64,000 bases of DNA, from assembly GCA_963556145.1 (NCBI GenBank), contig OY744466.1, positions 3,720,001 to 3,784,000 of the forward strand. The letters are read 5' to 3'. Source of the DNA: Hygrocybe punicea (lineage: Eukaryota; Basidiomycota; Agaricomycetes; Agaricales; Hygrophoraceae). Each line of letters starts with the position of its first letter. Position 1 is the stretch's first letter. This document shows, piece by piece, positions 47,091 through 58,465 of this stretch. A program made the translations under genes and the position numbers. The notes beneath the pieces were generated by a model. The model was not told the origin of the DNA, made no database searches, and saw nothing but the letters and a program-made list of their open reading frames with translations.

Positions 47091-47170
47091 CAACGTCACA
47101 TGTCACCAGTGTTATGTCACGTTTGGACGACCCAACGTGACATAACACTTGTGACATGTCACTTGTGCAA
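47091..47170. repeat. 29-bp-stem palindrome with ACGA loop
   Basis: ACATGTCACCAGTGTTATG...GTTTGG and its reverse complement CCCAACGTGACATAACAC...GTGACATGT flank the loop ACGA. It lies between the convergent 3' ends of the HMG-like gene and the JmjC gene. A terminator-like or cruciform role is possible; nothing proves it. Confidence 0.7.
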
Positions 47171-47388
47171 GGCCCAATGTGACATAACATTTTCCTCTAC
47201 CCATGCCTCTCAATGGTTCGGTGTTTATTACAAGGAATACATTTAACAGCAGAGGAGGCAGATGATGCATTGCGATGTCAGGAATATACATGAGTAGGAA
47301 GCAGTATGAATGATATGATCCTCCCGGCTACTTACGACGGCATTTCAGGTCTGTGGAACATATTGGTGAATCTGTGTGAATGATCATA

Positions 47389-50300
47389 TCAGTGTATATA
47401 CAAGCTGTTGAGGCAATTTATCGTACCCGAGTCTTCCCTCCGAGGACGTTTCACAGGGGGTGTCAGGGGTTGGGGTGATCCATCGAAATCATTATACACT
47501 GCATCACTGCCAGATGAGATGTCCATTTGATCGTCATCCTCTCCCTCGTCACTGTCCACACTCTGGGCATTTAACTTCCCCACCATCTCATTTCGATCCT
47601 CCTCCTCTTCGTCCTCCTCCTCTGCCCCATCCCCATCCGTCTCCTCCTCCTCTTCCTGCAGCTCCCCCTCCTCCTCCTCCTCCTCCTCCTCCTCCTCCTC
47701 CTCCCCCTCCTCCTGCAGCTCCCCCTCCTTGTCTTGCAGCTCTCTGTCCTCCTCCTCCTCCCCCTCCTCCTCCTCCTCCCCCTCCTCCTCCTCCTCCCCC
47801 TCCTCGTCCTCCTCCCCCTCCTCCTGCACCTCCCCCGCCTGCAACCCCTTGCCCTGCACCGCGCCCTCCTCCCCCCCCTTCTTTTCCTGCTGCTTCCCCT
47901 CGTCACGGTCTACATCTTCCTCATTTGACATACCAAGGGGCATGATTAGACCGTCCTCATTCCACGAAGCTGTGTCATTTGAATTTCCCACCTGCTCAGG
48001 TGGATCCTCCTCATTCAGGCCAGCGACGTCCATTTCTTCTCCCGCATCTTCCCCAGCCACGTCGGCTGAATTTCCCACCGTTACAGGTGGATCCTCTTCC
48101 CTCTCAGTGTCCACAGCCATGTCGTTTGCACATCCAACCATTGCAGGTGGATCCTGGTTTTCCTCTGTGGCTACCTCTTCACCAGCTGCATCCACTAAAT
48201 CTCCCACCTTCCTAGATGGATCATCTGCCTCTTCCTCACCATCGGTGCCCTCTCCTTTGTCGCGCTCATTGTCTTTCGCCTTTTCCCGTGTATCTGTGTC
48301 ATCCTGTACCTCGCCTTCACCGATAGTTGCGTTGACGAGCAGGATTGGATGAGGTGGAAAATCTAAGCATTTAACAAGAATGGGACTGATGGGTTCCACT
48401 GGACGGGTCTGAATGTGTATTTTGGGGCCGGTCCAGAAGAATTCCGATGGTGGGATCTGAAGCAGCTCATTCAGCTTTGGCACCAAATCTGGCCAATCGT
48501 TTTGAAAATGTCGGCGGACCGCTGACTCAACAGCTTTGGCTGTGCAATGTGCTGGTGCCTTCACAACCCCATCCTTGTCCCATTTATACCCAACAATTGC
48601 AGCAGATAGTTCCAAAAGACTTCGTTGGAAAATGTAAGAGGGGCTGATCCAGTGGTCTTCCATGAAGACAACAAAATGTTCCGCAAACCAGATTTGGAAA
48701 TGTCTATATCTGCATTGTGCAATATTCTGTTCCTCATGAATGTCAGCCGATATGGTATGGGTGTAGAACTTCCTGTTGATGATATCCGCAAGCTCGATCA
48801 GGTTTCCCACAATCACAAGGTCGAGGAAGCCGTCTTCGGTTTCGATCTTGGGCATATGAGACTTGGTGAAGACAGTAGCTGTGCAGTGAGCATTTTAATC
48901 TTCAGGAATTTGTAAACCTCGCCCAAAGTAGCTCACATGATGATTCGTGGTTCCCCGTGAAGTACTCCATCCACATGGTGAGAAGTTGGCGCAGAAATGT
49001 ACGTGTCACATTATGCTCCGCGTTTGTGATGGTATGACTCATCACGAAAGTATGGATAATCCCATAACAGGTATCCCGTATAGTTGACATCGCATAGAGA
49101 TGACGCCCATTCACAATGGAGTGCTCCACACCGAGGACATAATGTGGGGTGCATGGCCTCATGTAACTGTGTGTTTCAGCACACATCCGAGTTGTCACGA
49201 AATATATTCCCACTTACAGCACTGAACCCTTTGTGAGCAGTAATCCTTCTGCTTCCCACAAGCCTTTCCCACCATGTTTTCTCGGCTCCCACTCCTGAGG
49301 ATAGGCCTTGTTAGTCGCAAGATTGCCCGCCTTGTGATCCCATTCGGCATCCCTTCGAGGCCTCATGAGGACCCAGTACTTTGCGCCAGTCCTGACAATA
49401 ACCACCGTGCCAAAGCCATCATCATCTACGTGTGTCCAAGAAATGGCTCGAGCTGTCGCTGCCGTTCCCCAAGCCAAATCGTCGTTTAAAGGCTGCTCGC
49501 GGACAAACCCCGGTCGGCCGCGGGTTTCGTGCCAAGCAACCTCAGATGATGAAAAGGACCTTTTCACGAATAGACAGGTAAATCTCGTGTTCGATCTTCG
49601 AAACAAGGTTGCTCACCGAAATTTTGGAGGTGGGTCCAACGTCATATGACCCATGGGAAGGTCAAGGAAATTGAAAACCCTTTCGTTGTCAGGGTCAAGC
49701 GCAAGCTGATATAATGTCTCCAATGTGCCAGGTTTGTTCATATTCTCAATATTAGGCACCAATCGCAATTCAGCAACTAACAAAGGCACTTTAGTTGCTA
49801 TGCCCAGACATCGCTCCGGAAACAGACCTTGCACTGAACGAATGGACGACAAAGACCCCAATGTCTCCAAACCTTCCCTATCAAACTCCACTGTTTCTAC
49901 AGGGGCATTGAGCACGAGGATGTGACGATGACGAAAGATTCCTTGAATTGTTGCAGCATCCATCGACTTGAAGATGTTCCATTCCACCACGAACACACAT
50001 GATGCATGAGGATCATACATTTGTTCTCTTGCACTGGGCAGCCGATGTGGAGGAACCCCATCAATGTAACTGGATCGGATCATTTCATATGTTTCCCGCA
50101 ACAATGCATGTTCCACTTTTGCCTGTATCGTGCTTACCAGTTAACAATCAAATGGTACAAAAATCAGACATCAACGTACAATGACGGATGGTGAATAGTG
50201 CACATGTTCAACGGGTTCATGTACAGCGTCACCATCATACATCGTGAGATGAACACCCTCTGATGCTCGCTTTATGAATCATCAGTGGGGTGGCACGTTA

Positions 50301-50468
50301 TCGAACAACAAAAGACACACAATGGGTGCTGGACGGCTGAGCAAATCAGGTTCCCCATAATCCTATCAAAATATTCATTCATGACAAATGACACATTCTT
50401 GAATCACTTACATCTCCGGTAAGGTCGATGATCACGTTCACTTTCTCTGGCGCTTTCTTATAGTCATC
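47389..50468 (-). pseudogene. JmjC-type oxygenase, catalytic and C-terminal part
   Basis: Minus-strand exons in order: VNVIIDLTGD with a donor; a short region with TGA codons at VPPH; AKVEHALLRETYEMIRSSYI...FVVEWNIFKSMDAATIQGIF; HETRGRPGFVREQPLNDDLA; and then the JmjC core. The core has TARAISWTHVDDDGFGTVVI (His codon 49430-49432, Asp 49424-49426), a basic linker, and after an intron MRPCTPHYVLGVEHSIVNGR with the distal His at 49100-49102 (GRHLYAM). HxD plus a distal His is the iron triad of JmjC 2-oxoglutarate oxygenases, often histone demethylases. A C-terminal exon (47389-48850) carries four repeats like EEDPPVTVGNS, a run of Glu/Gly and an NLS-like PVKRPRRED. Part of one gene with 52981-54890; it is broken by hAT-like insertions. 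Confidence 0.72.
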
Positions 50469-50622
50469 CTTGTCATTAAGGCCCTCCATGGGTATACCGC
50501 GGGTCCGATTTCCGGACACCGCACCCGTACCCGCTGTACCCGCACCCGTTCGGATAACGGGTACATACCGTACCCGCTAGAGGTGGGTACGGCAGTAGAC
50601 GGTGGGTACTCGGTACACCGCG

Positions 50623-51994
50623 TAGTGTTGCCGAAGTTCAGTTCGGTCCGGTTCCGAGCCTTTTTGGCAGAACCGTGAACTGAACTTCGGGTCCGGTTTG
50701 GCGCATGGCCAAACCTGGACCCGGACGGCATTGAACCGTCTCGCCGCGTTCGGTCTGGGTTCAGACCGCGTCTGAACCCAGACCGAGGTTGGCTCACCCC
50801 GTGAGCTCCGTTCTCCTCGCGAATGGCAGGCACGTATCAATTGATACGGCGCTACACTTCGCGAGGTAGTTGGGCTGCGGGGGAGCCGTCCGGTGCTGCT
50901 GCTGCTGCTGCTGCCGTCGCGTTGCTGCTGTTGCTGCGGCCGTTGGCGTTGTTGCTGCTGCTGCTGCTGCCGCTGCCGTTGCTGCCGTTGCTGCTGTTGC
51001 TGCTGTTGCTGCTGCTGCCATTGCCGTGGCGTTGCTGCCATTGCCGTGGCGTTGCTGCTGTTGCCGCCGTTGCCGCTGTTGCCGCCGTTGCTGCTGCTGC
51101 CGTCACTGCTGCCGTCGTTGCTGCTGTCGTTGCTGCCGCTGCCGGCGCTGCTCCTGCTGCCGTCGCCGTTGCTGCTGCCACTGCTGCCGCTGCTGTCGTG
51201 GCCGTTGCTGCTGCCGCTGCCGTTGCTGTTGCCGTTGCTGCTGCTGCTGCTGGCCGTCGTGGTTGTCGTTGCTGTTGTTGTTGCCGCCGCTGGTGGTAGT
51301 GGTGGTGGTGGTGGTTGTGGTGTTGCAGCTGTCGTGCATCCGTTGCTGCCGGCGCTGCTGCTTCTGTTGCTGCTGCCGTTGCTGCCAGTGCTGCTGCTTC
51401 TATTGCTGCTGCTGCTGCTTCTGCTGTTGCTGCTGCTGCTGGCCGTTGCCATCGTCGTTGCCTGGTTGCCATAGCCGTTCCCATTTCTGTTGCCGCCGCT
51501 GGTGGTGGTGGTGGTGGTGGTGGTGGTGTTGCAGCTGTCGCGCGTCCGTTGGCATTGGGTTGGCGTTGGCATCCATCTTGTGCCAAGATGGGTGTGGCCG
51601 CGACGTGGTCGCGGTCGAGTTCCCTGTCGCAAATGACATTAGTAAAGTTAAGAAAAGCTTGAAACTGACCTTCGCGTTGAGTGTTGATGTTGTGTTGCGT
51701 GTTGATGTTGTGTTGCGTGAAAGCTACACGGTCACGGCCGGTCACATGATACCATTTAACACGAAATAGTAAGTCAAGAAATACGAAAAACAAATGAAAT
51801 AAATACCGTAAAAATAGCTGCGTTCGCGGTTTGGACGCGGTTTGGAGCCGTTCAGGAAATCCGGCGGGCCTTGAAACCCGGAACTGAACCCGCGGTCCGG
51901 TTCAGCACTTGGCTGAACTTAGACTGAACCTCGGGTTCGGTTCGGGGTTTGAACCGGGTTCGGCTAGGTTCGGAACCGAACTACGGCAACACTA
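50623..51994. mobile_element. inner hAT-like MITE nested in the outer one
   Basis: Ends TAGTGTTGCCGAAGTTCAG and TAGTGTTGCCGTAGTTCGG (reverse complement of the right end), with a perfect 8-bp duplication ACACCGCG at 50615-50622 and 51995-52002. It belongs to the same family as 19191-20580: same terminal 17 bases apart from two or three, GTTCAGTTC/GGTTCGGTTC subterminal motifs in both orientations, and a GC-rich simple-repeat core. No gene is present. Confidence 0.92.
50885..51540. repeat. CTG/TTG/CCG trinucleotide satellite
   Basis: A long run of imperfect CTG, TTG, CCG and GTG triplets in the core of the inner MITE. All six frames stay open because of this composition, giving poly-Leu, poly-Ala, poly-Ser/Gln and poly-Cys artefacts. 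Confidence 0.95.
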
Positions 51995-52014
51995 ACACCG
52001 CGGGCACCTGGGAG

Positions 52015-52400
52015 CCCCATACCTCGCGTGGGCCAGACGGACGTCAATTGACGTCGTCGTCACCCTCGCGAGGTAAACGGGGGTCTTTGGTGGGTACTCT
52101 TGTTCGCGAGTGGAGCCCCATACCTCATCGTCACCCTCGCGAGGTAGATGGGGGGGTCTCTGGCGGGCTCCGTGCTCGGGGGGTAACCTCGTTCAACCTC
52201 GTTTGCGAGGGGTGGGGGTGCCGCGTGAGCCCTACGCGTCATACCTCGCGCAGGCCAGACGGACGTCAATTGACGTCGTCGTCACCCTCGCGAGGTAAAC
52301 GGGGGGGTCTCTGGTGGGCTCTGTGCTCGGGGGTAACCTTGTTCAACCTCGTTTGCGAGGGGTGGGGATGCCGCGTGAGCCCTACGCGCAAGTCGACGCG
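52015..52400. repeat. tandem duplication in the outer hAT-like element
   Basis: Two imperfect copies of a block of about 215 bp that begins ACCTCGCG...GGCCAGACGGACGTCAATTG and includes the palindrome GACGTCAATTGACGTC and CACCCTCGCGAGGTA. The same words occur near 19560-19740 in the other MITE family member. Confidence 0.75.
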
Positions 52401-52980
52401 TCTGCGCGTGTTTGCGAGGTCCTTGTGTCTTCTGTGGCTGGAGACCTCGTGAACACACGTTGACGTGTGTCCGCGAGGCGTGGTTGGTGTGCCGTGGTTG
52501 TTGTGAGGCACGGTTGGGAGCCGTGGTTGTTGGCTGGCGTTAGCAAACGTCTTGGAGGCTAGAATGGGGGCACATACCTGGGCCGTTCGGTGGGCGCACC
52601 ACCCTCCCGGCCTTGTTTCGTTGTTTGCCTTGCTGAGCTCGCGTTCGTTGTTGTTGTCATTCGTTGTTGTTGTCATTCGTTGTTGTTGTTGTTCGTTGTT
52701 GTTCATTTTCGAGTTGGTTTGTATATGAAATATCTAGGAAGTAAAATAAAATAAATTAGTAGTAGTAAAATAACAGAAAACTAAGTACTTACTGGGTCTT
52801 GGGAGGCCAACCCAGAGGCCAACTTGCACAACCGCAGCCACCCACGGCCACCCGCATACCGTGGGTGAAGGGTGCGGTTTGGGCACGGTGTCCAAATCGG
52901 GACACCGTACCCGAACCCGCATTACCCTTTTGGGAATAACCGCGGGTTTACCCCTACCCGTGGAGGGCCTTACTCGTCAT

Positions 52981-54890
52981 CATCGTCATCTTCATCCTCA
53001 AGATCATCACGTTTCTTGGACTTGGGATAACTTCTTGTCGACCAGCAAGTGGATCTTTTCTTCCTCCGATAGGACCTCCCCGGCGCAACCACGACTTTCT
53101 CTTCCTTCTGGACTTTCTCTGCCTTCTGCTTCTCCTTGCCTTTCGAAGAGTCCCCAACCTGGTCCAACATTTTGGCCTGGCTTCGGGTCAACATGGAGCT
53201 CTGTCCACCTGAAGCAAGCTCCTTCGATGGTCCACCCCTCTTCTTCCTTGTTAATTTCAATTGAAGCGGTTCATCATCGCTGGACAGAGGGTTGCCTGAC
53301 GCAGGCTTGTCATTCTTTGCCTTGGGGTCTGTTGGAACATTTTGTTTCGTTGCCACCGTAAGCTGACTAGCAGAGTTGGTCAGGTCATCCACTTCCTTAT
53401 CTTGCAACATCTGTTGTCAGTCCCAGCGATAAATGTAGAGACAGGCGGCGTACTGTCAAAACAAAACCAACTGAAGTCCTGTTCCGTTCCCTGGACGCTG
53501 TCCTCCAACAAATCGTATTCTTGGAGGAATACATTCAGCTCCTGCATCGCCGAAGATCCTAAACATATTCTTGTAATGGCCCTCCAAAGCGCCCTCTCCG
53601 TTTTGGCAAGGAATGGAGGCCTTTCATTGCGCAAGGCAAACGTGATCTTTTCCTTATGTCAACTACGTCCAAGTTGGCACAAATAATGGACTCACTGCCA
53701 TGAGAGATGGCCGTGCATGAGATTCATGATTGAAACGTCGTGGGAGAAGAGTAATTATGGGTGACAGTGTGAGGCTTAGGTGGAATAGATTTCTCATCCG
53801 ATCATACATTAAACCTCCGAAAGACTTGGTGGTGAGGGCATTGACAAATGAGTCTTGCAACAGTAGATCAACACTCTTGGCCATCCTGAAACCATGTGAA
53901 TTATTTATTTGCGGCAGGTGTAATGTGATTGTAACGCAATCCCAACCTCTGTAGCTTCTCCACCCATGTTGTGAAGTCGCAGTCTACATATGAGTTGCCC
54001 TGTTTTTGTACAAAATCTGACACATGTTTCATATAGGACATACGTCACATACCTGGCCAAACCACGTGAATGAGAATGCAAGAAGCTCTAGATTGAGGAG
54101 GATCTGGTTGACGTCGGAGGATTCGAGGTTGACAGATGCACGGTAAAGGATCCGGATGTTCATTTCTACTTCTTTTTGGGCTGGTGTCAAGTGTGCTGGG
54201 AGAGCGACTGCAAAGATAGGGATGGTGTCCATACTGGACACCACTTTCTGCGGCACTGCCACGGCTGAAACACCCACCACTTCTTGATCTTGTTGCGTGA
54301 TTAATAGACTTTTGCATGTCATACGAAGCTTCGTGATCGGCTTACTCCAGTCTCTCAGAAATTTGTAGAGCTTCAAGACGGTGTGCAAACGTCAACTTAA
54401 AACGTCTGCCCAAATGTGAATGGTGAACTCACCTTGGTCAACTTCTCGCTCATCTCTGGTTTCGCTGATCTCCGAATTACTTTGAAACTTGGATGACGAG
54501 GCAACCCAACAGCGTCCATGAGCTTATCGAGCAGGGTATAGCGAAGGATTGAGTGAGCCGCTACCAGGAGGTCATTCCGGTACACAGTAGTCCACCTTGC
54601 CACATCACGCATAGCAGAGCCATCAGCAGAGAGGTATTCTTAAATGGTTTGGGCTTTATATGAGATTTCACCTGTGGGATTCACATAATCCAATTGCTTT
54701 GCCAGGGCCTAGCAGACAAGCTGACCGTCAATGTTACAAGGTGGGAGATTTGACACACCATCACAGCCAAGGTGGACGGTGTGTTTCCTAGAGCAGACTG
54801 ATTGCCAATTAAGGTTACGATAGCCTTCTCAAGTGAATCTTCAGCAAGAGGCGTGCCATTGACCCACAGGAAGTCCTGGAACACATTCAT
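52981..54890 (-). pseudogene. 5' part of the JmjC gene (upstream of the hAT insertion)
   Basis: Minus-strand exons include MNVFQDFLWVNGTPLAEDSL (54890), VARWTTVYRNDLLVAAHSIL, TVLKLYKFLRDWSKPITKLR, SMDTIPIFAVALPAHLTPAQ, SVDLLLQDSFVNALTTKSFG, ERPPFLAKTERALWRAITRI and a Lys/Ser-rich tail (LQLKLTRKKRGGPSKELASG, MLTRSQAKMLD) that ends in a run of Asp/Glu just at the insertion point. Intron phases were not all resolved. The frame continues across the target duplication into 50460 and below, which is why I treat this as one gene of about 7.5 kb with the JmjC part. No separate domain is recognised here. Confidence 0.6.
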
Positions 54891-55032
54891 GCTTCAGAAA
54901 TTACTGCCAGACATGACAGACGCATGTAGAGAAGCGATTGACGGCACCGAGGTGCTTGCTGATGACGACATTGCCAAAATGTTCAATTCGAGTGTATCTG
55001 AGAGCAATTCAAGAGAGGCTGAGGCTAGATGA

Positions 55033-55364
55033 TAAGGGTGCAGAAGGTAAAAAAAAAAATGACGCGTCACGGTTTACTGTGATCACGTGTGACCACATCA
55101 CGTGAATTGCCACATTTAAGTACACATTTCGAATTGACTGAGTTGTCAATGTGACAGAGTTATCAATGTAAAGCCATGGAAATTCTCCGAACACTGTCTA
55201 ACACTGTCTAGCTATCTGTTAGTTGAAACTCATAGGCCTTCGTCGTCCGTGAATGAGGATAACGAGATTTAGTTCCACAGAGGTTTCTGACTACAGTCGT
55301 ACAAAGCATGCAACGGTAGCCATCGTACTTTTACGTTAGGATGATATCTCCCTTGGCACAATAG
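55033..55364. promoter_or_regulatory. CACGTG-rich intergenic region
   Basis: Region between the JmjC-gene start side and the TET/JBP stop. It contains GATCACGTGTGACC and ACATCACGTGAATT near 55080-55105 plus ACGCGTCACGG. CACGTG is a binding site for bHLH proteins in general. The same octamer TCACGTGA recurs near 44591, 58331, 58360 and 59465. Regulatory meaning is inferred only from the clustering. Confidence 0.35.
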
Positions 55365-56990
55365 CTAATTCCATCTCCATTCCTGTGATGCCCGAAACTC
55401 GGCATTCATCTCCCTTGCAAACACATTGTGTCGGCTCCAGGTGGGCTTGTCAATGTTGAGACGGTCATGTACCATGTTTCGCATATAATGCGCCATGCAT
55501 ATTCTTTCACCGCCCTCCCATCTGCCTACACTGTGACTGAGAACCTTGCCACAAATTTCGATGATGGTTCCTGGCGAATAAGAGAACGTAGCATCCAACT
55601 CAGGGATGGCTAGTTCCGCGTTCGTATGTGTCCCACAACTTGCCAGCAAATCATACCATTCTGGACACCCTCCAGCATCTCTGTGTCGAGTTGCAATCCT
55701 GTTAATGATAACAGCGATTCCAGTGTAAACAGATGTCCACTCCTTAGCATTTTCGTGTGTTTCCACATTCTCGATCGTTTCGCCGTCCCAGATTTTCGTC
55801 ACAGCCAGAAGGCCAGCTGTGTACAATGACTGATGGGTTAACGCAGTAATTGCGTTGAAGATCAGCTTGCTGGGTTCGATTGCAGCCATCCACATGGTGG
55901 CTTCAGTTGTTCAAAGAGTTGTCGACGTGATCAACCTATCGGTAAGTCGCTGAAAAAACAGGCGGTCAGCTCATGTAAAACAGACGACTAACTAAAGGTG
56001 TTACCTCTCTACCCTGAGCAAACCATGCTGCGGCGAAATCCACTGATCCTGGGTGAAATCGTGGGTTTGGAGGTGGAAAGAAAATGTTTGGATCTTTCCT
56101 CCATTGTGGATCTTTCCCTTTCTCAAGTTTTTTGAGGGACTCTGAATAGGATTCTTCCAGAATTTCGGTTATCATTTCAGCACTGACATTCAATTCCTCC
56201 TGTGTCGCAGTGGGTACTGTCAAAAACCATATTTCCGGGGGGCAAGTGACTCACAATACGTCTTGGAGTTACAACATCAGGTAGATACCAGACCAAAATT
56301 GAACCACACGTGTCGATTACTATAGCTGGTTCATTCACATGTCCGATGTGAATCTCCTGAAAAAACCTGAGTAGGTTTTCATTGTCAGCATCCGAAGTGT
56401 CCTTGATATTCTTCACTCGATTTGCCAGTCTATTCGCATCCAAGGGCACAATTACTTTGAGGCAAGATGTCAGTCTAAATATGCCGACTTTCATGGCAGC
56501 AACGTACTAGGGTTCAAAATCGCGGCTGCCACAGTGAGGAGAACCCTCTCCAGTTCGGATTCTGAGACCATGTCCGACTTGGAGAATGTTTCGCAATCTG
56601 GGGCCGAATCTCCCAAGACCTTGCTAACTGGAAGCTGATCCCTCAGCATCATCAAATGTGATCTACAAAACATGTAAGATATGACATTGAAGCAGCATGG
56701 ATCTGACCTCAGCCGTTTGCATTCCTCTACAGGAGACTTTGGAGGGCGCATGCCCGACTTCCTATAATACGATGTAGTGTTTGAGAGGATTCTTCTCAGC
56801 CTCGTCCACATATGTTTCTTTAGATTTGGAGCCAGACCACAATCCTTTGTTTTCATGTTGATGGAAAGCGAGGCTTCCATTGCCTTGGATTGTGCATTCT
56901 TTGAGGGGATTCTGTCGGCGTACATAATGGTTGAGAAGTGAGATTGGTTGAGAATTGGGAAGGTCAGTTTTAGTACACATGGTGGCCTCG
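55365..56990 (-). CDS. TET/JBP-type 2-oxoglutarate dioxygenase (region B)
   Basis: About four or five exons. Early ones carry MYADRIPSKNAQSKAMEASL, AEKNPLK and RPPKSPVEECKRLRSDPCC. The next holds AIVIDTCGSILVWYLPDVVT, a motif common to fungal TET/JBP proteins. Then come PNIFFPPPNPRFHPGSVDFA and WFAQGREV, and a final open exon (55895-55365). That last exon has the whole catalytic set in one frame: HxD (RIATRHRDAGG, His 55683-55685, Asp 55677-55679), EWYDLL, YSPGTII, the distal His (VLSHSVG, 55533-55535) and Arg (GERICMAHY, 55503-55505), then MRNMVHDRLNI. These bind Fe(II) and 2-oxoglutarate and would oxidise 5-methylcytosine. Unlike the element A copy it has no premature stop in the core. Neighbours are JmjC, Ulp1 and KDZ genes. 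Exon ends upstream are approximate. Confidence 0.85.
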
Positions 56991-57238
56991 AGGCGGTATA
57001 ATTTAATAAGGTGTTATTATGGTTAGAACTTTTAGCATTTAATAATTTGCTGCATACAGCAATTTCGCCATGTCACAAGAATGACCAACTATGATATAAC
57101 ACACAATATAGCACAAAAAATGGCAATGCCGAGCAGATTCAGTGTATATACACATACAGACCATGCACATTTATAAGCTGATTGATACCTGTGCCGTTTG
57201 GTGAATGATAGAATAGTCAAAAGTACAGCAAGACTTAC

Positions 57239-57388
57239 TTTTCTTGACGTCAACAAAGCCACCAGGCCCACTACAGGGAGGTTGCCTGGCAAGGAAATCA
57301 GGGGGATTCACCCGCCCTTTCATTCCAGGTTGACCGGCAGCAGCAAGCGCCCATTTCTGAGGACGGGCCACCACCGGTTTGGCATGCA
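57239..57388 (-). CDS. tandem exon copy 3 of 3 (150 bp)
   Basis: Flanked on the minus strand by GCATCAG before and GTAAGT after. It encodes AKPVVARPQKWALAAAGQPG, MKGRVNPPDFLARQPPC and GPGGFVDVKK. Exactly 150 bp with phase-1 introns on both sides. See copies at 57578-57727 and 57881-58030. Confidence 0.55.
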
Positions 57389-57577
57389 CTGATGCCACAA
57401 CTTGCGCTATGAAGGAGTGGTCTGAAATAAGTAAAATTGTCAGCAAGCCTATTCGCTGTGACAAAACATGATGGACAGAGCAGCTGTAATGAAAGGGAAT
57501 CACTACTATAAGACGACATATATCACCTGTGAGTCAACCTGTCAACATGGGTAATATTAAAATGAGCAGACACACAC

Positions 57578-57727
57578 CTCGGTTGTAGCCAGGAATACCG
57601 CCAGGCCTGCTGCAAGGAGGTTGCCCAGCAAGGAAATCAGGGGGATTCACCCGCCCTTTCATTCCAGGTTGACCGGCGGCAGCAAGCACCCATGTCTGAG
57701 GACCTGCCACCACTGGTTTGGCACGCA
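57578..57727 (-). CDS. tandem exon copy 2 of 3 (150 bp)
   Basis: Acceptor GGCATCAG, donor GTGTGTGT. It encodes RAKPVVAGPQTWVLAAAGQP, GMKGRVNPPDFLAGQPPC and RPGGIPGYNR. Same length and phase as the other two copies. The flanking introns also match between copies (CAGTAAAATTGTCAG...AAACATGATGGA). Confidence 0.55.
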
Positions 57728-57880
57728 CTGATGCCACAACTCGCGCTCATGGATAACTTATCTGAACGCAGTAAAATTGTCAGTAAGCCTATTCACCGCC
57801 ACAAAACATGATGGAAAGAGAAGCTGTAATGAAAGTGAATCACTACTAAAAGTGCAATATTAAAATGAGAAGACACACAC

Positions 57881-58030
57881 CTTGGATGCAAATGGGTATA
57901 CTGCCAGGCCTGTTGCAAGGAGGTTGCCTGGCAAGCAAATCAGTGAGATTCACCCACCTTTTCATTCCAGGTTGACTGGCAGCAGCAAGCACCCATGTCC
58001 GAGGACCGGCCACCATCAGTTTGGCACGTA
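57881..58030 (-). CDS. tandem exon copy 1 of 3 (150 bp)
   Basis: First copy in the minus direction, acceptor GGAATCAG, donor GTGTGTGT. It encodes RAKLMVAGPRTWVLAAASQP, GMKRWVNLTDLLARQPPC and RPGSIPICIQG. It is the most diverged. The gene to which the three belong is unknown. It may be an N-terminal extension of the TET/JBP gene below it or a separate gene. No domain is recognised. Confidence 0.5.
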
Positions 58031-58202
58031 CTGATTCCACAATTAATGCATGTGGAAACCTTGGCAGGAAGCTGTAGAAGATCAATCGCAGTGACAAACA
58101 ATCAGTCACTTACGAATATTCTAAGTGAATGGCATTCAGCAGAGACATAACAAACCACTCACCATTCGGGTAGAAGAATGATATGTAACCTAAAGTGCGT
58201 GG

Positions 58203-58254
58203 CATCCCATAATGCGAGATTGTTGCCCGGTACAACAATCTCGCAGTGTGGGAT
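58203..58254. repeat. hairpin with 20-bp stem
   Basis: ATCCCATAATGCGAGATTGTT pairs with AACAATCTCGCAGTGTGGGAT around a loop of about 8 bases (CCCGGTAC-like), with two mismatches. It lies upstream of the exon array. Function unknown. Confidence 0.75.
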
Positions 58255-58465
58255 GTACAATGATGAGGGGGAAAACAACGAAGGATGGGAAAAAGAATTC
58301 AATCAGCGCTTGTGATTGGTTGTATTTGTTCACGTGACAAACGTGGTTGGTTTTCATCACGTGAAATGACTTGACTCACATGATGTGGCCAAGTTTGGAT
58401 GGTGACAAGTCACGTCTGTGACTCATTGTTGTGTGCATTCATATACTGGCTAGGAAAGTCGTAAA

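Larger units (their letters stand above)
50477..52972. mobile_element. outer hAT-like element inserted in the JmjC gene
   Basis: Ends TAAGGCCCTCCATGGGTA and (reverse complement of the right end) TAAGGCCCTCCACGGGTA. The target duplication is CTTGTCAT at 50469-50476 and CTCGTCAT at 52973-52980, 7 of 8 identical. TIR sequence and 8-bp duplication fit the hAT superfamily. Deleting the element and one copy of the duplication joins DDDDE to DDYKKAPEK in frame, so it entered coding sequence. It contains a second element (50623-51994), a duplicated block (52015-52400) and no transposase. Confidence 0.88.

Noticed and set aside
47460..48352. Plus-strand Pro-rich and Ser-rich frames.
   Set aside because: They are the antisense of the Glu-rich C-terminal exon of the JmjC gene.
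50577..51800. Many long open frames on both strands (poly-Ser, Ala, Gln, Leu, Cys).
   Set aside because: They arise from the CTG/TTG/CCG triplet satellite inside the inner hAT-like MITE; all frames are open at once.
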